Below the pieces are notes generated by a model, which saw only the letters and a list, made by a program, of their open reading frames with translations, had not been told where the DNA came from and made no database searches. A program made the translations under genes and the position numbers. A stretch of DNA of 64,000 nt from Betaproteobacteria bacterium. Lineage in GTDB: Bacteria > Pseudomonadota > Gammaproteobacteria > Burkholderiales > Usitatibacteraceae. The first letter of the stretch is position 1; the number at the start of each line of letters is the position of its first letter. Below, piece by piece: positions 17,692 to 26,126 of this stretch. The stretch lies in contig JADKJR010000004.1 of the NCBI GenBank assembly GCA_016720925.1, positions 1 to 64,000 of the forward strand, in the 5' to 3' direction.

Positions 17692-18647
17692 GCTTTTCTC
17701 GCATCATCGGTACCGGTAGTTATTTGCCGGATCGCGTGGTCACCAACCACGATCTCGAAAAGGTCGTCGACACCAATGACGAGTGGATCGTCTCTCGCAC
17801 AGGTATCCGTGAGCGCCATTACGCGGCAGATGACCAGAACGCGAGCGATCTGGCGCTGGAGGCCTGCAAGCGCGCCCTGCATGCGGCGCACGTGCACGCA
17901 AGCGAGATCGATCTGATCATCGTTGCGACGTCCACGCCCGATATGGTGTTTCCTTCAACGGCCTGCATTCTCCAGGACAAACTGGGAATCAAGCACAGTG
18001 TTGCATTCGATATCCAGGCGGTCTGTTCAGGCTTTGTGTTTGGTCTGGCGACGGCAGACCAGTTCATTCGCGGCGGGTCGTACAAGTGCGCGCTCGTGGT
18101 TGGCACCGAGGTATTTTCGCGCATCATGAACTGGCAGGATCGCAGCACATGTGTGCTGTTTGGGGATGGCGCCGGTGCAGTTGTTCTGAAAGCCTCCAAC
18201 GCACCCGGCATCCTGACGACGCATCTGCACACTGACGGCAGCTACCGGAATATGTTGTGCACACCGGGGACCGTCGAGAACGGAAAAGTGCGCGGAAGTC
18301 CGATGTTGACCATGGAAGGCGGCGGCGTTTACAAGTTCGCTGTCAAGGCATTTGAAGAAGTCGCTTGGGAGGCCTTGAACGCAAACGGTATGCAGCCCGA
18401 CGAGATCGATTGGTTCATCTGCCATCAAGCCAACCGTCGCATCATCATGCACGCGGCGAAGAAACTCGATTTACCGGACGAAAAAGTGGTGGTAACCGTG
18501 GATCGCCACGGCAACACGTCTGCCGCGTCGATCCCGATGGCGCTGGACGTTACAGTGCGCGAAGGAAAAATCCGGGCGGGTGATAACGTCCTGCTTGCAG
18601 CGCTTGGCGGCGGCTTTGCCTGGGGCGCGGCCTTGTTGAAATGGTAA
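17688..18647 (+). CDS. fabH: Beta-ketoacyl-ACP synthase III
   Basis: FabH (319 residues) condenses acetyl-CoA with malonyl-ACP to start fatty-acid synthesis. The catalytic triad is complete: Cys112 in AVCSGF, His at about 246 in FICHQANRRI, and Asn at about 275 in HGNTSAASIP. The N-terminus (IIGTGSYLPDRVVTN) and the DEWIVSRTGIRERH segment are typical. The start overlaps the plsX stop by four bases, so no other start is likely. It feeds directly into fabD, with nine bases between the fabH stop and the probable fabD ATG. Confidence 0.97.
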   Translation: MSFSRIIGTGSYLPDRVVTNHDLEKVVDTNDEWIVSRTGIRERHYAADDQNASDLALEACKRALHAAHVHASEIDLIIVATSTPDMVFPSTACILQDKLGIKHSVAFDIQAVCSGFVFGLATADQFIRGGSYKCALVVGTEVFSRIMNWQDRSTCVLFGDGAGAVVLKASNAPGILTTHLHTDGSYRNMLCTPGTVENGKVRGSPMLTMEGGGVYKFAVKAFEEVAWEALNANGMQPDEIDWFICHQANRRIIMHAAKKLDLPDEKVVVTVDRHGNTSAASIPMALDVTVREGKIRAGDNVLLAALGGGFAWGAALLKW

Positions 18648-18655
18648 CGCGACAA

Positions 18656-19591
18656 ATGTCCAAATTCGCCATTGTCTTTGCGGGCCAAGGATCGCAATCG
18701 ATTGGCATGATGGCGGGTTTTGCGGACATGCCTGTCGTGCAGCGGACGTTTGAGGAAGGCTCGGACATTCTTGGCGTCGATTTGTGGAAGCTGGCGACCG
18801 AAGGGCCGGCTGAAGCACAGAATCAAACGATCAATACCCAGCCGCTGATGCTCACGGCTGGCGTGGCCACATTCCGCGCTTGGCAGGAAGCGGGAGGTGG
18901 TCAGGCAGCCCAATATGCCGGCCACAGCGTGGGCGAGTACACCGCGTTGGTCGCAGCCGGCGCGATGACCTTTGCAGATGTGCTGCCACTGGTCCGTTAT
19001 CGCGCGCAGGCCATGCAGGAAGCAGTGCCGGAAGGCACGGGTGGCATCGCGGCAATACTGGGCCTGGACGTCAAGCAGATTCGCGCTGTTTGTGCGGATG
19101 CCGCCCATGGCGAGGTGCTGGAAGCGGTGAATCTGAATGCGCCCGGGCAGATCGTCATTGCCGGCCACAAATCGGCAGTGGAACGCGGCATGGCGCTTGC
19201 CAAGGAACATGGCGCCAAGCGCGCACTGATGTTGCCGATGAGCGCGCCTTCGCATTGCACCTTGATGCGCCCGGCGGCGGAAAAATTGGCCGCCTACCTG
19301 CAGAGTGTGCCTTGCAACGTCCCCGCAACGCCGGTCATCCAGAATGCGGATGTGCAGTCATTCGCGACTGCCGCCGACATCAAATACGCGCTGTTCGAGC
19401 AGTTGTTTCACCCGGTCCGCTGGATCGAAACGATTCAGGTCATCGCGGCCGAGGGCGTGAGTAGCGTTGTCGAATGCGTGCCCGGCAAGGTTCTGACCGG
19501 CCTGAACAAGCGTATCGACAGGAACCTGAACTGCCTCGCCGTCACCGATTCCGTCTCGCTGATAGCGGCGATCGCGGCAACGCGTCAATAA
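18656..19591 (+). CDS. fabD: Malonyl-CoA:ACP transacylase
   Basis: FabD (311 residues from ATG 18656) transfers malonyl groups from CoA to ACP. The family N-terminus FAIVFAGQGSQSIGMM and the catalytic serine in GHSVGEYTALVAAGAM (about residue 91) are present, as are the Arg-containing VRYRAQAMQEAVPEG segment and the histidine in MSAPSHCTLM. A longer frame starts at 18641, inside fabH, but the conserved start MSKFAIVF fits 18656. It lies between fabH and fabG, as in most proteobacterial fab clusters. Confidence 0.96.
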   Translation: MSKFAIVFAGQGSQSIGMMAGFADMPVVQRTFEEGSDILGVDLWKLATEGPAEAQNQTINTQPLMLTAGVATFRAWQEAGGGQAAQYAGHSVGEYTALVAAGAMTFADVLPLVRYRAQAMQEAVPEGTGGIAAILGLDVKQIRAVCADAAHGEVLEAVNLNAPGQIVIAGHKSAVERGMALAKEHGAKRALMLPMSAPSHCTLMRPAAEKLAAYLQSVPCNVPATPVIQNADVQSFATAADIKYALFEQLFHPVRWIETIQVIAAEGVSSVVECVPGKVLTGLNKRIDRNLNCLAVTDSVSLIAAIAATRQ

Positions 19592-19610
19592 TCTTTAACA
19601 CGGAGCCGCC

Positions 19611-20357
19611 ATGAAACTCCTCGAAGGACAAATCGCGCTGGTTACCGGCGCTTCGCGCGGCATTGGCGCGGCTATCCTGCATGCGCTTGGCGCGGAAGGC
19701 GCCACTATTGTCGGCACAGCGACTTCTGAGGGGGGGGCAACGGCCATTCAAAGACTGATTGATGACGCTGGCTGGCAGGGCGCGGGTATGGTGTTGAACG
19801 TAACCAACACGGCGCAATGCGACGCGGTCATCAAGGCGATTGAAGGAAGATTCGGCGCTGTAGGCGTCCTGGTCAATAACGCCGGCATCACTCGCGATAC
19901 GCTGTTGATGCGCATGAAGGATGAAGACTGGCAGGAGGTTATTGATACCGACCTGACCTCCGTATTTCGCCTGTCACGTGCGGTGATCAAGGGCATGATG
20001 AAGGCGCGAGGCGGCCGCATAATCAATATTGGTTCCGTGGTCGGTTTCATGGGCAATCCAGGCCAGGTAAATTATGTCGCGGCGAAAGCGGGGATGGTCG
20101 GCTTTACCAAGGCGCTTGCTCGCGAGGTCGGAAGCCGCAATATCACCGTCAACTGCGTGGCACCCGGTTTTATTGAAACCGACATGACCAAGTCGCTCGC
20201 AGAAGCGCAGGTGGCAAAATTAGTGGAGAATGTGCCGCTGGGCCGACTGGGCAACGTCAGGGATATCGCCGAAGCCGTGCTTTATCTTGCATCGCCGGGC
20301 GCATCGTATGTAACCGGCAATACCATTCACGTCAATGGTGGCATGCATATGGGTTAG
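19611..20357 (+). CDS. fabG: 3-oxoacyl-ACP reductase
   Basis: FabG (248 residues) is the NADPH-dependent reductase of each elongation cycle. The short-chain dehydrogenase features are the cofactor-binding GASRGIG at about residues 13-19, VNNAGITRDTLLMRM with the catalytic Asn region, the serine in NIGSVVG and the YxxxK pair in NYVAAKAGMVGF. The C-terminus ends in NTIHVNGGMHMG, typical for FabG. A GGAG ribosome site lies six bases upstream. It follows fabD by 19 bases and precedes acpP by about 107 bases, which contain a candidate -10 (TAAAAT, around 20417) for a separate acpP promoter. Confidence 0.97.
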   Translation: MKLLEGQIALVTGASRGIGAAILHALGAEGATIVGTATSEGGATAIQRLIDDAGWQGAGMVLNVTNTAQCDAVIKAIEGRFGAVGVLVNNAGITRDTLLMRMKDEDWQEVIDTDLTSVFRLSRAVIKGMMKARGGRIINIGSVVGFMGNPGQVNYVAAKAGMVGFTKALAREVGSRNITVNCVAPGFIETDMTKSLAEAQVAKLVENVPLGRLGNVRDIAEAVLYLASPGASYVTGNTIHVNGGMHMG

Positions 20358-20464
20358 GCATTGCGGTGGGGAATTTGTCCGACCTGCCGAATCGTAAATT
20401 GCAGTCGCAGTATTTGGTAAAATAACGCTGTTCAATTTTTCACCCCTGTTGGAGGAAGCAGTAA

Positions 20465-20704
20465 ATGGATAACATCGAAGCGCGCGTCAAGAAAATCGTG
20501 GCGGAACAACTCGGCGTCGCCGAAGCCGACATCAAGAACGATTCGTCGTTCGTGGAAGACCTGGGCGCGGACTCGCTCGACAACGTTGAACTCGTCATGG
20601 CGCTTGAGGAAGAGTTCGAGACCGAAATCCCCGACGAGGCTGCCGAAAAAATTACAAACGTCCAGCAAGCGGTTGATTACATCAGCGCGAACCTGAAGAA
20701 ATAG
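20465..20704 (+). CDS. acpP: Acyl carrier protein
   Basis: The 79-residue acidic protein is the acyl carrier. Ser37 in GADSLDNVELVMALEEEF is the site of 4'-phosphopantetheine attachment, and the three-helix pattern and length match AcpP. A near-perfect GGAGGAA ribosome site lies about six bases upstream, fitting the very high expression of this gene. A stem-loop with T-rich tail follows directly, so a good part of the transcripts probably ends before fabF. Confidence 0.98.
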   Translation: MDNIEARVKKIVAEQLGVAEADIKNDSSFVEDLGADSLDNVELVMALEEEFETEIPDEAAEKITNVQQAVDYISANLKK

Positions 20705-20716
20705 CTTGCCTCATAT

Positions 20717-20752
20717 TGGCCGTTCGCCAGCGCGACGGCCATTTTATTCTTT
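20717..20752 (+). terminator. Terminator-like hairpin between acpP and fabF
   Basis: TGGCCGT at 20717-20723 pairs with ACGGCCA at 20735-20741, followed by TTTTATTCTTT. The 7-bp stem with an 11-base loop and a T-rich tail is consistent with partial termination, which would let acpP be expressed above fabF. Confidence 0.6.
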
Positions 20753-20779
20753 CGCACCCTAACTTCTCCCTCACCAGCC

Positions 20780-22015
20780 ATGTCAAAAAGACGCGTAGTT
20801 ATCACGGGTCTCGGTATTGTCTCGCCCATAGGAAATGGTATTGCGGAGGCGTGGGATAACGCGATCAATGGTCGTAACGGAATCGGGCCCATTACGCATT
20901 TTGATGCGTCCATGTTGCCAACCCGCTTTGCCGGTGAAGTGAAAAACTTCAATCCGGCCGACTGGATGTCTGCCAAGGAAGTGCGACGCATGGATGCATT
21001 CATCCACTACGGCGTCGCGGCGACCAAAATGGCAATCGATGATGCGGGCCTGGTCATAACCGACGAAAATGCCGAGCGAATCGGTGTGAACGTGGGTTCG
21101 GGGATCGGTGGCTTGCCGATGATCGAACATAATATTCGCGAGATGATTGACAAGGGGCCGCGCCGTATTTCTCCATTCTTTGTGCCGGGCTCGATTGTCA
21201 ACATGGTCGCCGGAATGATCTCCATTCACTACGGCTTGAAGGGGCCGAACGTGTCGATGGTGTCGGCTTGCTCAACATCGACGCATTGTATCGGTGAGGC
21301 GGCACGATTCATTGAATACGGTGATGCGGAAGTGATGATTGCCGGCGGGGCTGAGGCTTGTGTGAGCATGTCCGGCATCGGTGGATTCTGCTCGATCAAA
21401 GCGCTCTCGGAGCGTAACGATTCGCCGGAAACCGCCAGCCGGCCTTGGGATCGGGACCGTGATGGTTTCGTGCTCGGCGAAGGCGCGGGCATTTTGATCC
21501 TGGAATCGTATGAACACGCCACGGCTCGTGGTGCGCGCATTTATGGCGAATTGGCCGGCATGGGCATGAGTGCCGACGCCTATCACATGACTTCGCCAAG
21601 CATGGATGGACCACGTCGTGGCATGCTGGCGGCGTTGCGTAACGGCAGCGTCAACGCCGATCAGGTTCAGTACATCAACGCACATGGCACTTCCACGCCG
21701 CTGGGCGACAAGAATGAAACCGATGCCTTGAAGGCCGCCTTTGGCGATCACGCGTACAAAATGGTGGTGAATTCAACCAAGTCCATGACCGGGCATCTGC
21801 TGGGTGCCGCGGGAGGAATCGAGGCGGTATTCACTACGCTCGCGGTTCATCACCAGATTTCGCCACCGACCATCAATATCGTCAATCAGGATCCGGAATG
21901 CGATCTCGATTACTGCGCCAATATGGCACGGGAAATGAAGATCGACGTGGCGCTTTCGAATTCATTCGGCTTCGGCGGCACAAACGGCACAATTGTCGTC
22001 AAGAAATTCGCTTAG
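20780..22015 (+). CDS. fabF: Beta-ketoacyl-ACP synthase II
   Basis: FabF (411 residues) elongates acyl-ACP. The Cys-His-His triad is visible: Cys at about 164 in VSACSTSTHCIGEA, His in INAHGTSTPLGD at about 304 and His in KSMTGHLLGAAGG at about 341. The start MSKRRVVITGLGIVSPIGNG is the usual one. Length is normal. In many proteobacteria pabC follows fabF before mltG; here mltG comes directly after 30 bases and pabC is missing from the block. Confidence 0.97.
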   Translation: MSKRRVVITGLGIVSPIGNGIAEAWDNAINGRNGIGPITHFDASMLPTRFAGEVKNFNPADWMSAKEVRRMDAFIHYGVAATKMAIDDAGLVITDENAERIGVNVGSGIGGLPMIEHNIREMIDKGPRRISPFFVPGSIVNMVAGMISIHYGLKGPNVSMVSACSTSTHCIGEAARFIEYGDAEVMIAGGAEACVSMSGIGGFCSIKALSERNDSPETASRPWDRDRDGFVLGEGAGILILESYEHATARGARIYGELAGMGMSADAYHMTSPSMDGPRRGMLAALRNGSVNADQVQYINAHGTSTPLGDKNETDALKAAFGDHAYKMVVNSTKSMTGHLLGAAGGIEAVFTTLAVHHQISPPTINIVNQDPECDLDYCANMAREMKIDVALSNSFGFGGTNGTIVVKKFA

Positions 22016-22045
22016 GCTTTTCTTGAACGTGGCCGTGCGGAAACG

Positions 22046-23038
22046 ATGAAGCGCTCCTTGCTCGTGGTCACTGGGCTCGTGTTCGCGGCTGCCATTGCTG
22101 CAGCGGGCTGGCTGTATGTTTTTGCCAACTATCACCTTCCGTTGCCTGTTGCACCGTTTGAATTCACCATCCGCCCCGGCGCATCCTTGAAGGCCCTTTC
22201 GCGCCAGCTGGCGGAGGCCGGTTTGCTGCCAGATGGGCAGAGCCTTTGGTTGCTGGGGCGCATCACCCAGGCCACCGGTATTCAGGCCGGCAACTACCGT
22301 CTGGAGAAGCCGGTTACGCCGGTTGAACTGCTGCGAAAGCTGATAGACGGTGACGTCATTCCCGTCACCGTGACCTTTGTCGAAGGTATTACGTTTGCGG
22401 AAATGCGCAGTCAACTTGAGTCGACCAAAGATATCAAGGTCACGTTGAAAGATTTGCCGGATGCGGAGGTGCTGAAACGGATCGGTGCCACGGAGGGGCA
22501 CCCGGAGGGATTGTTTTTTCCTGACACTTACCGTTTTGCCGCGGGCATCAGCGATCTCGAATTGTTCAAGAAAAGCTATCTGGCGATGCAGAAGAAACTC
22601 GCCGACGCATGGGCGCAACGTGACGCCAATTTGCCCTACGGCAGCCCATACCAGGCGCTGATCATGGCCTCGATCATCGAAAAGGAGACTGGCAAGGCGG
22701 AGGAGCGGCCACTGATTGGATCCGTGTTTACCAACCGCCTGAAGATTCCGATGCGTCTACAGACTGATCCGACCGTGATCTACGGCATGGGCCAGAACTT
22801 CGACGGCAATATTCGCAAACGCGACCTTTCCGCGGATACACCATACAACACTTATACCCGCGACGGCCTGCCGCCAACGCCCATTGCGATGCCGGGCCAG
22901 GCTTCGTTGCTGGCCGCCGTCAGACCTGCACAATCCGACAAGCTATACTTCGTTGCGAAGGGCGATGGCAGCCACTATTTTTCGCGATCGCTGGACGAAC
23001 ACAATCGCGCTGTCGCCAAATACCAGCTGCGACGCTAG
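22046..23038 (+). CDS. mltG: Endolytic murein transglycosylase MltG
   Basis: MltG (330 residues) is an inner-membrane lytic transglycosylase that cuts nascent peptidoglycan strands and terminates glycan polymerisation. One N-terminal membrane segment (about residues 5-27) is followed by a periplasmic YceG domain. The catalytic glutamate is in IMASIIEKETGKAEERP at about residue 215, and the NTYTRDGLPPTPIAMPG segment is the conserved end of the fold. Length is normal. It is the link between the fab block and tmk-holB, as in Escherichia coli. Confidence 0.95.
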   Translation: MKRSLLVVTGLVFAAAIAAAGWLYVFANYHLPLPVAPFEFTIRPGASLKALSRQLAEAGLLPDGQSLWLLGRITQATGIQAGNYRLEKPVTPVELLRKLIDGDVIPVTVTFVEGITFAEMRSQLESTKDIKVTLKDLPDAEVLKRIGATEGHPEGLFFPDTYRFAAGISDLELFKKSYLAMQKKLADAWAQRDANLPYGSPYQALIMASIIEKETGKAEERPLIGSVFTNRLKIPMRLQTDPTVIYGMGQNFDGNIRKRDLSADTPYNTYTRDGLPPTPIAMPGQASLLAAVRPAQSDKLYFVAKGDGSHYFSRSLDEHNRAVAKYQLRR

Positions 23039-23056
23039 ATTCAACGGAAAAACTGG

Positions 23057-23683
23057 ATGGCCGGCAAATTCATCACTCTGGAAGGTATTGACGGTGCCGG
23101 TAAATCGTCGCATCTGAAATTTATCGCCGACCACATCGAGACGCTCGGGCACGCAACCCACACCACGCGCGAACCCGGCGGAACGCCGCTCGGAGAGAAG
23201 CTGCGCACCCTGCTGCTGAATGAAAAAATGCACGGTGATACCGAAGCACTGCTGATGTTTGCGTCGCGACGCGAGCAGCTTTTGGAGGTCATTGCACCGC
23301 TTCTGCAAAAGGGCACGTGGGTGGTGTGCGACCGCTTCACCGATTCCACCTACGCCTATCAGTGCGGTGGGCGCGGCCTTTCGGAAGTGCGGGTGGCGAC
23401 ACTTGAGGAATGGGTGCACGGGGATCTGCAACCGGATCTGACTTTCCTTTTTGATGCGCCACTGGACGTCGCGCGCGAGCGCCTGGAAAAAGGCACCGCC
23501 CACCCCGACAAGTTTGAGCGCGAGCAAAATGAATTTTTCGCGAATGTTCGCGGCGCGTACCTGCAACGGGCAGCACGATTTCCGGGGAGAATAAAGGTCG
23601 TCGACTCGGCGCGCGGCCTTGTGGAAATCCAGGCAGAACTCGCTTCATACTTGGCGCTTCTGGCGTCGCAAGCCGCCGCATGA
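23057..23683 (+). CDS. tmk: Thymidylate kinase
   Basis: Tmk (208 residues) phosphorylates dTMP to dTDP. The P-loop LEGIDGAGKSSH is at residues 7-18, the DR(Y/F) motif in VCDRFTDSTYAYQ around residue 94-106, and the lid region with arginines in the middle. REPGGTPLGEKLR is the conserved dTMP-binding loop. Length is normal. The holB start overlaps its stop by four bases (ATGA), so the genes are translationally coupled. Confidence 0.97.
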   Translation: MAGKFITLEGIDGAGKSSHLKFIADHIETLGHATHTTREPGGTPLGEKLRTLLLNEKMHGDTEALLMFASRREQLLEVIAPLLQKGTWVVCDRFTDSTYAYQCGGRGLSEVRVATLEEWVHGDLQPDLTFLFDAPLDVARERLEKGTAHPDKFEREQNEFFANVRGAYLQRAARFPGRIKVVDSARGLVEIQAELASYLALLASQAAA

Positions 23684-24693
23684 GTATCGATATCCTGCCC
23701 TGGCATCGCGCGGCATTGACGGAGTTATTGGCACGCCGTGAGACGCTCCCGCACGCCATGTTGGTCTACGGCAGGCAAGGCATCGGCAAGATCGAATTCG
23801 CGCGCGCGATGGCGCAGTCGCTGTTGTGCGAATCGCCGGAAAGCGGCATTGCGTGTGGAAAATGCCCGGCTTGCGGCTGGTTTCGCGAAGGCAATCACCC
23901 GGATTTTCGCGAGTTGCTTCCGGAGTCAATGAGTGACGACGACATTGACACCGACGCACCAGTGGATCCCGAAGCAAAGGAAAAGAAGAAAAGCAAGGAA
24001 ATCAAGATCGAGCAGATTCGCGATATCGCCGCATTCATGACGCTGACGACACACCGCGCCGGATTTCGCGTCCTGCTGGTGCACCCGGCCGAGGCGATGA
24101 ATCCCGCCGCCGCCAATGCATTGCTGAAAACGCTCGAAGAGCCACCACCGCACACCGTCATTCTGCTAGTCACCGACCGCATTGGCCGCCTGCTGGCGAC
24201 AATCCGGAGCCGATGTCAGCGGCTGATGGTGCCGTCACCCGACGAGGCAACGGCGCTGCAATGGCTGAAGGCGCAAGGAATTGCCGACGCTCCCACGGCG
24301 CTTGCGCAAGCCGGCGGCGCCCCACTGGATGCCATTGCGTTCGCGGACAACAACTACCAGGCAGAACGCATTGCGTTCGTGCGCGTGTTGTCCGACAGCA
24401 ATGCCGACTATCTCGCTGCCGCGCAGGCGTTTGAGAAAGCCGATCCCGTGAGTGTCCTTACCTGGTTGCAGACATGGGTAAGCGATTTGGTGTTGTCGCG
24501 ATTTACCGGTGACGTGCGGCATCATCGCGACCAGAAAACGGCGCTTTCCCGAATCGCGACGCGGGTGAATTTGCCGGCACTTTTTCGCTATGAGTCGCAA
24601 TTGCGCCAGGCCCGGCGTAGCATTCACCACCCGCTGAATGCGAGACTTTTGCTGGAACAGTTGCTAATATCCTACTCAAATGCCATTCGATAG
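23680..24693 (+). CDS. holB: DNA polymerase III subunit delta'
   Basis: The 337-residue clamp-loader subunit delta' is an AAA+ protein without a functional Walker A, part of the replisome. It shows the weak P-loop GRQGIGKIEFARAMA (about residues 33-47), the zinc-finger cysteines CGKCPACGW (about 60-70, with an upstream Cys in LLCESPESGIAC), and the conserved NALLKTLEEPPPHTVILLVT with sensor residues, then the SRCQ motif. An acidic-basic insertion (SDDDIDTDAPVDPEAKEKKK, about 85-105) is longer than in Escherichia coli and is probably a loop. Start overlaps tmk by four bases. Confidence 0.93.
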   Translation: MSIDILPWHRAALTELLARRETLPHAMLVYGRQGIGKIEFARAMAQSLLCESPESGIACGKCPACGWFREGNHPDFRELLPESMSDDDIDTDAPVDPEAKEKKKSKEIKIEQIRDIAAFMTLTTHRAGFRVLLVHPAEAMNPAAANALLKTLEEPPPHTVILLVTDRIGRLLATIRSRCQRLMVPSPDEATALQWLKAQGIADAPTALAQAGGAPLDAIAFADNNYQAERIAFVRVLSDSNADYLAAAQAFEKADPVSVLTWLQTWVSDLVLSRFTGDVRHHRDQKTALSRIATRVNLPALFRYESQLRQARRSIHHPLNARLLLEQLLISYSNAIR

Positions 24694-24702
24694 CATCGCA
24701 AA

Positions 24703-25089
24703 ATGAGTGCAGACCGCGCCACCACCGGATCCAGTAGCGTCTCGCCGATCAAGCGACCAGACGTCATTTCCCTCAATTTGAAGGGAAAGAGCGCGCTCTA
24801 TGCGGCGTGGATGCCCTTGCTGAAGGGCGGTGGACTGTTCCTTCAGACCACCAAGCCGCATCAACTCGGAGATGAAATCCTGGTGGTCCTGACATTCCTT
24901 GAAGAGCCAACCAAGATTCCCATGTCGGGGATCGTGGCATGGATCAATCCGCCGCACGCGCAGGGCAATCGACCGCAGGGAATCGGCATTCGCCTGCCGG
25001 ATAATGACGTCGGCAAGGAATTGAAAAAGAAAATTGAAGGGCTCCTGGCGCCGGTAGCCAAGTCTGACCGGCCGACCGCCACACTCTAA
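24703..25089 (+). CDS. PilZ-domain protein, type IV pilus assembly type
   Basis: The 128-residue protein has the PilZ fold of the type IV pilus-associated PilZ proteins that follow holB in many proteobacteria. Visible are the N-terminal RPDVISLNLKGKSALYAAW, the GGGLFLQT segment, and VAWINPPHAQGNRPQGIGI with the strand pattern of PilZ; the RxxxR and D/NxSxxG cyclic-di-GMP motifs are not complete, so nucleotide binding is doubtful, as for PilZ itself. Position 9 bases after holB supports cotranscription. Role in pilus biogenesis is inferred from family and position. Confidence 0.85.
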   Translation: MSADRATTGSSSVSPIKRPDVISLNLKGKSALYAAWMPLLKGGGLFLQTTKPHQLGDEILVVLTFLEEPTKIPMSGIVAWINPPHAQGNRPQGIGIRLPDNDVGKELKKKIEGLLAPVAKSDRPTATL

Positions 25090-25099
25090 TGCCGCGCGT

Positions 25100-25705
25100 T
25101 CAGGTCGCGCTCAAATTGAATTTCGCCTGATCGAGCCATTTGCCCGCATCAGGCACTTCCGAAGCGCGCAGCTTGTTGATCAACTGGCCGAGGTCCGCAT
25201 CCTCGCACAATGAATCGCGATGCACATCGCGCAAAAAACGTTCATCACGCGAATGATCGATGAAGCTGACGAGATGGTTGAAGAAACCATCCACATTCAA
25301 CAGCCCGACGGGTTTTCGATGGTAGCCAAGCTGTAGCCAGGTAAGCGCTTCGAACAGTTCATCCAGTGTGCCGTACCCGCCGGGGAGGGCGATGAAGCCG
25401 TCGGACAGCTCGGTCATCAGGGCTTTGCGTTCATGCATATTGGCTACCAGATGCATTTCGGTGATGCCCTTGTGACCGACTTCCTTTTCCATCAGCAATT
25501 TCGGGATAACGCCGATCACCTTTCCACCCGCCGCCATGCAGGCGTCGGCGGCGATTCCCATTAAACCTACGCTCCCACCTCCGTAAACCAGGCGAATATC
25601 ACGTTCGGCAAGTGTTTTGCCGAAGTGGTGGGCGGCGGACTTGTAAACCGGATTGGCCCCGGAACTGGAGCCGCAAAAAAGGCAGAGGGAGTCGAGTTTT
25701 CTCAT
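25100..25705 (-). CDS. LOG family nucleotide phosphoribohydrolase (TIGR00730)
   Basis: The 201-residue Rossmann-fold protein belongs to the LOG (lonely guy) family, which hydrolyses purine nucleoside monophosphates and cytokinin monophosphates to base and ribose-5-phosphate. The signature motif PGGYGTLDELFEALTW (PGGxGTxxE) is at about residues 107-122 and the N-terminus LCLFCGSSSGANPVY with GGGSVGLMGIAADAC matches the family. Length is normal. It is the downstream gene of a pair with the small TTG-started protein, 39 bases apart. Convergent with pilZ, with only 10 bases between stops. Confidence 0.9.
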   Translation of the reverse strand: MRKLDSLCLFCGSSSGANPVYKSAAHHFGKTLAERDIRLVYGGGSVGLMGIAADACMAAGGKVIGVIPKLLMEKEVGHKGITEMHLVANMHERKALMTELSDGFIALPGGYGTLDELFEALTWLQLGYHRKPVGLLNVDGFFNHLVSFIDHSRDERFLRDVHRDSLCEDADLGQLINKLRASEVPDAGKWLDQAKFNLSAT

Positions 25706-25744
25706 GGCTCGATTATACCGGGCGGCGGTAACGCCGATTTTCCC

Positions 25745-25918
25745 CTAGGCTTGAGGCGCAGGTGTGCTTTCGTCGGGAGGTGCGTCGGGTGACTCCGGGG
25801 CATCTTCTGCGTCCGGTGCTTCGCCGGCGGCCAATTTGCGCAGGCGTTTTTCTTCTTTTTTCGCTTTTTTGGCGAGTTCTTTTTGGCGTTTTGCAAAGTC
25901 GTAGTTAGGTTTGGCCAA
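25745..25918 (-). CDS. Short conserved basic/acidic protein, TTG start
   Basis: The 57-residue protein has a lysine-rich N-terminus (AKPNYDFAKRQKELAKKAKK) that forms a predicted charged helix and an acidic, proline-rich tail. The same pattern (MAKPNY-FxKRQxELxKKxKK) is seen in small conserved proteins of beta- and gammaproteobacteria of unknown function. The TTG at 25918 is chosen because AAAGGAA lies at a perfect distance upstream; no ATG fits. It sits just upstream of the LOG gene on the same strand, so they probably form one operon. Function is unknown; the charged helix suggests a binding or assembly role, which is only a guess. Confidence 0.7.
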   Translation of the reverse strand: MAKPNYDFAKRQKELAKKAKKEEKRLRKLAAGEAPDAEDAPESPDAPPDESTPAPQA

Positions 25919-26126
25919 TTGGCGTTCCTTTCGGGTGGGTGGTCGCAATAGAATACGATACGGTGTGATTAGGGTAACCCTTTTCCCGAGTCCGTGAACA
26001 TCCGATGCAAAATTTCCTTGCGGATCGTCGTTTGCGACTGGGGCGCCAAGCGAAACTGAAGTTCCCGGTATGCGTCGAAATATGATGCGCAACTACGACG
26101 GAGGATTGTGCTGCGATAATGGCGGC

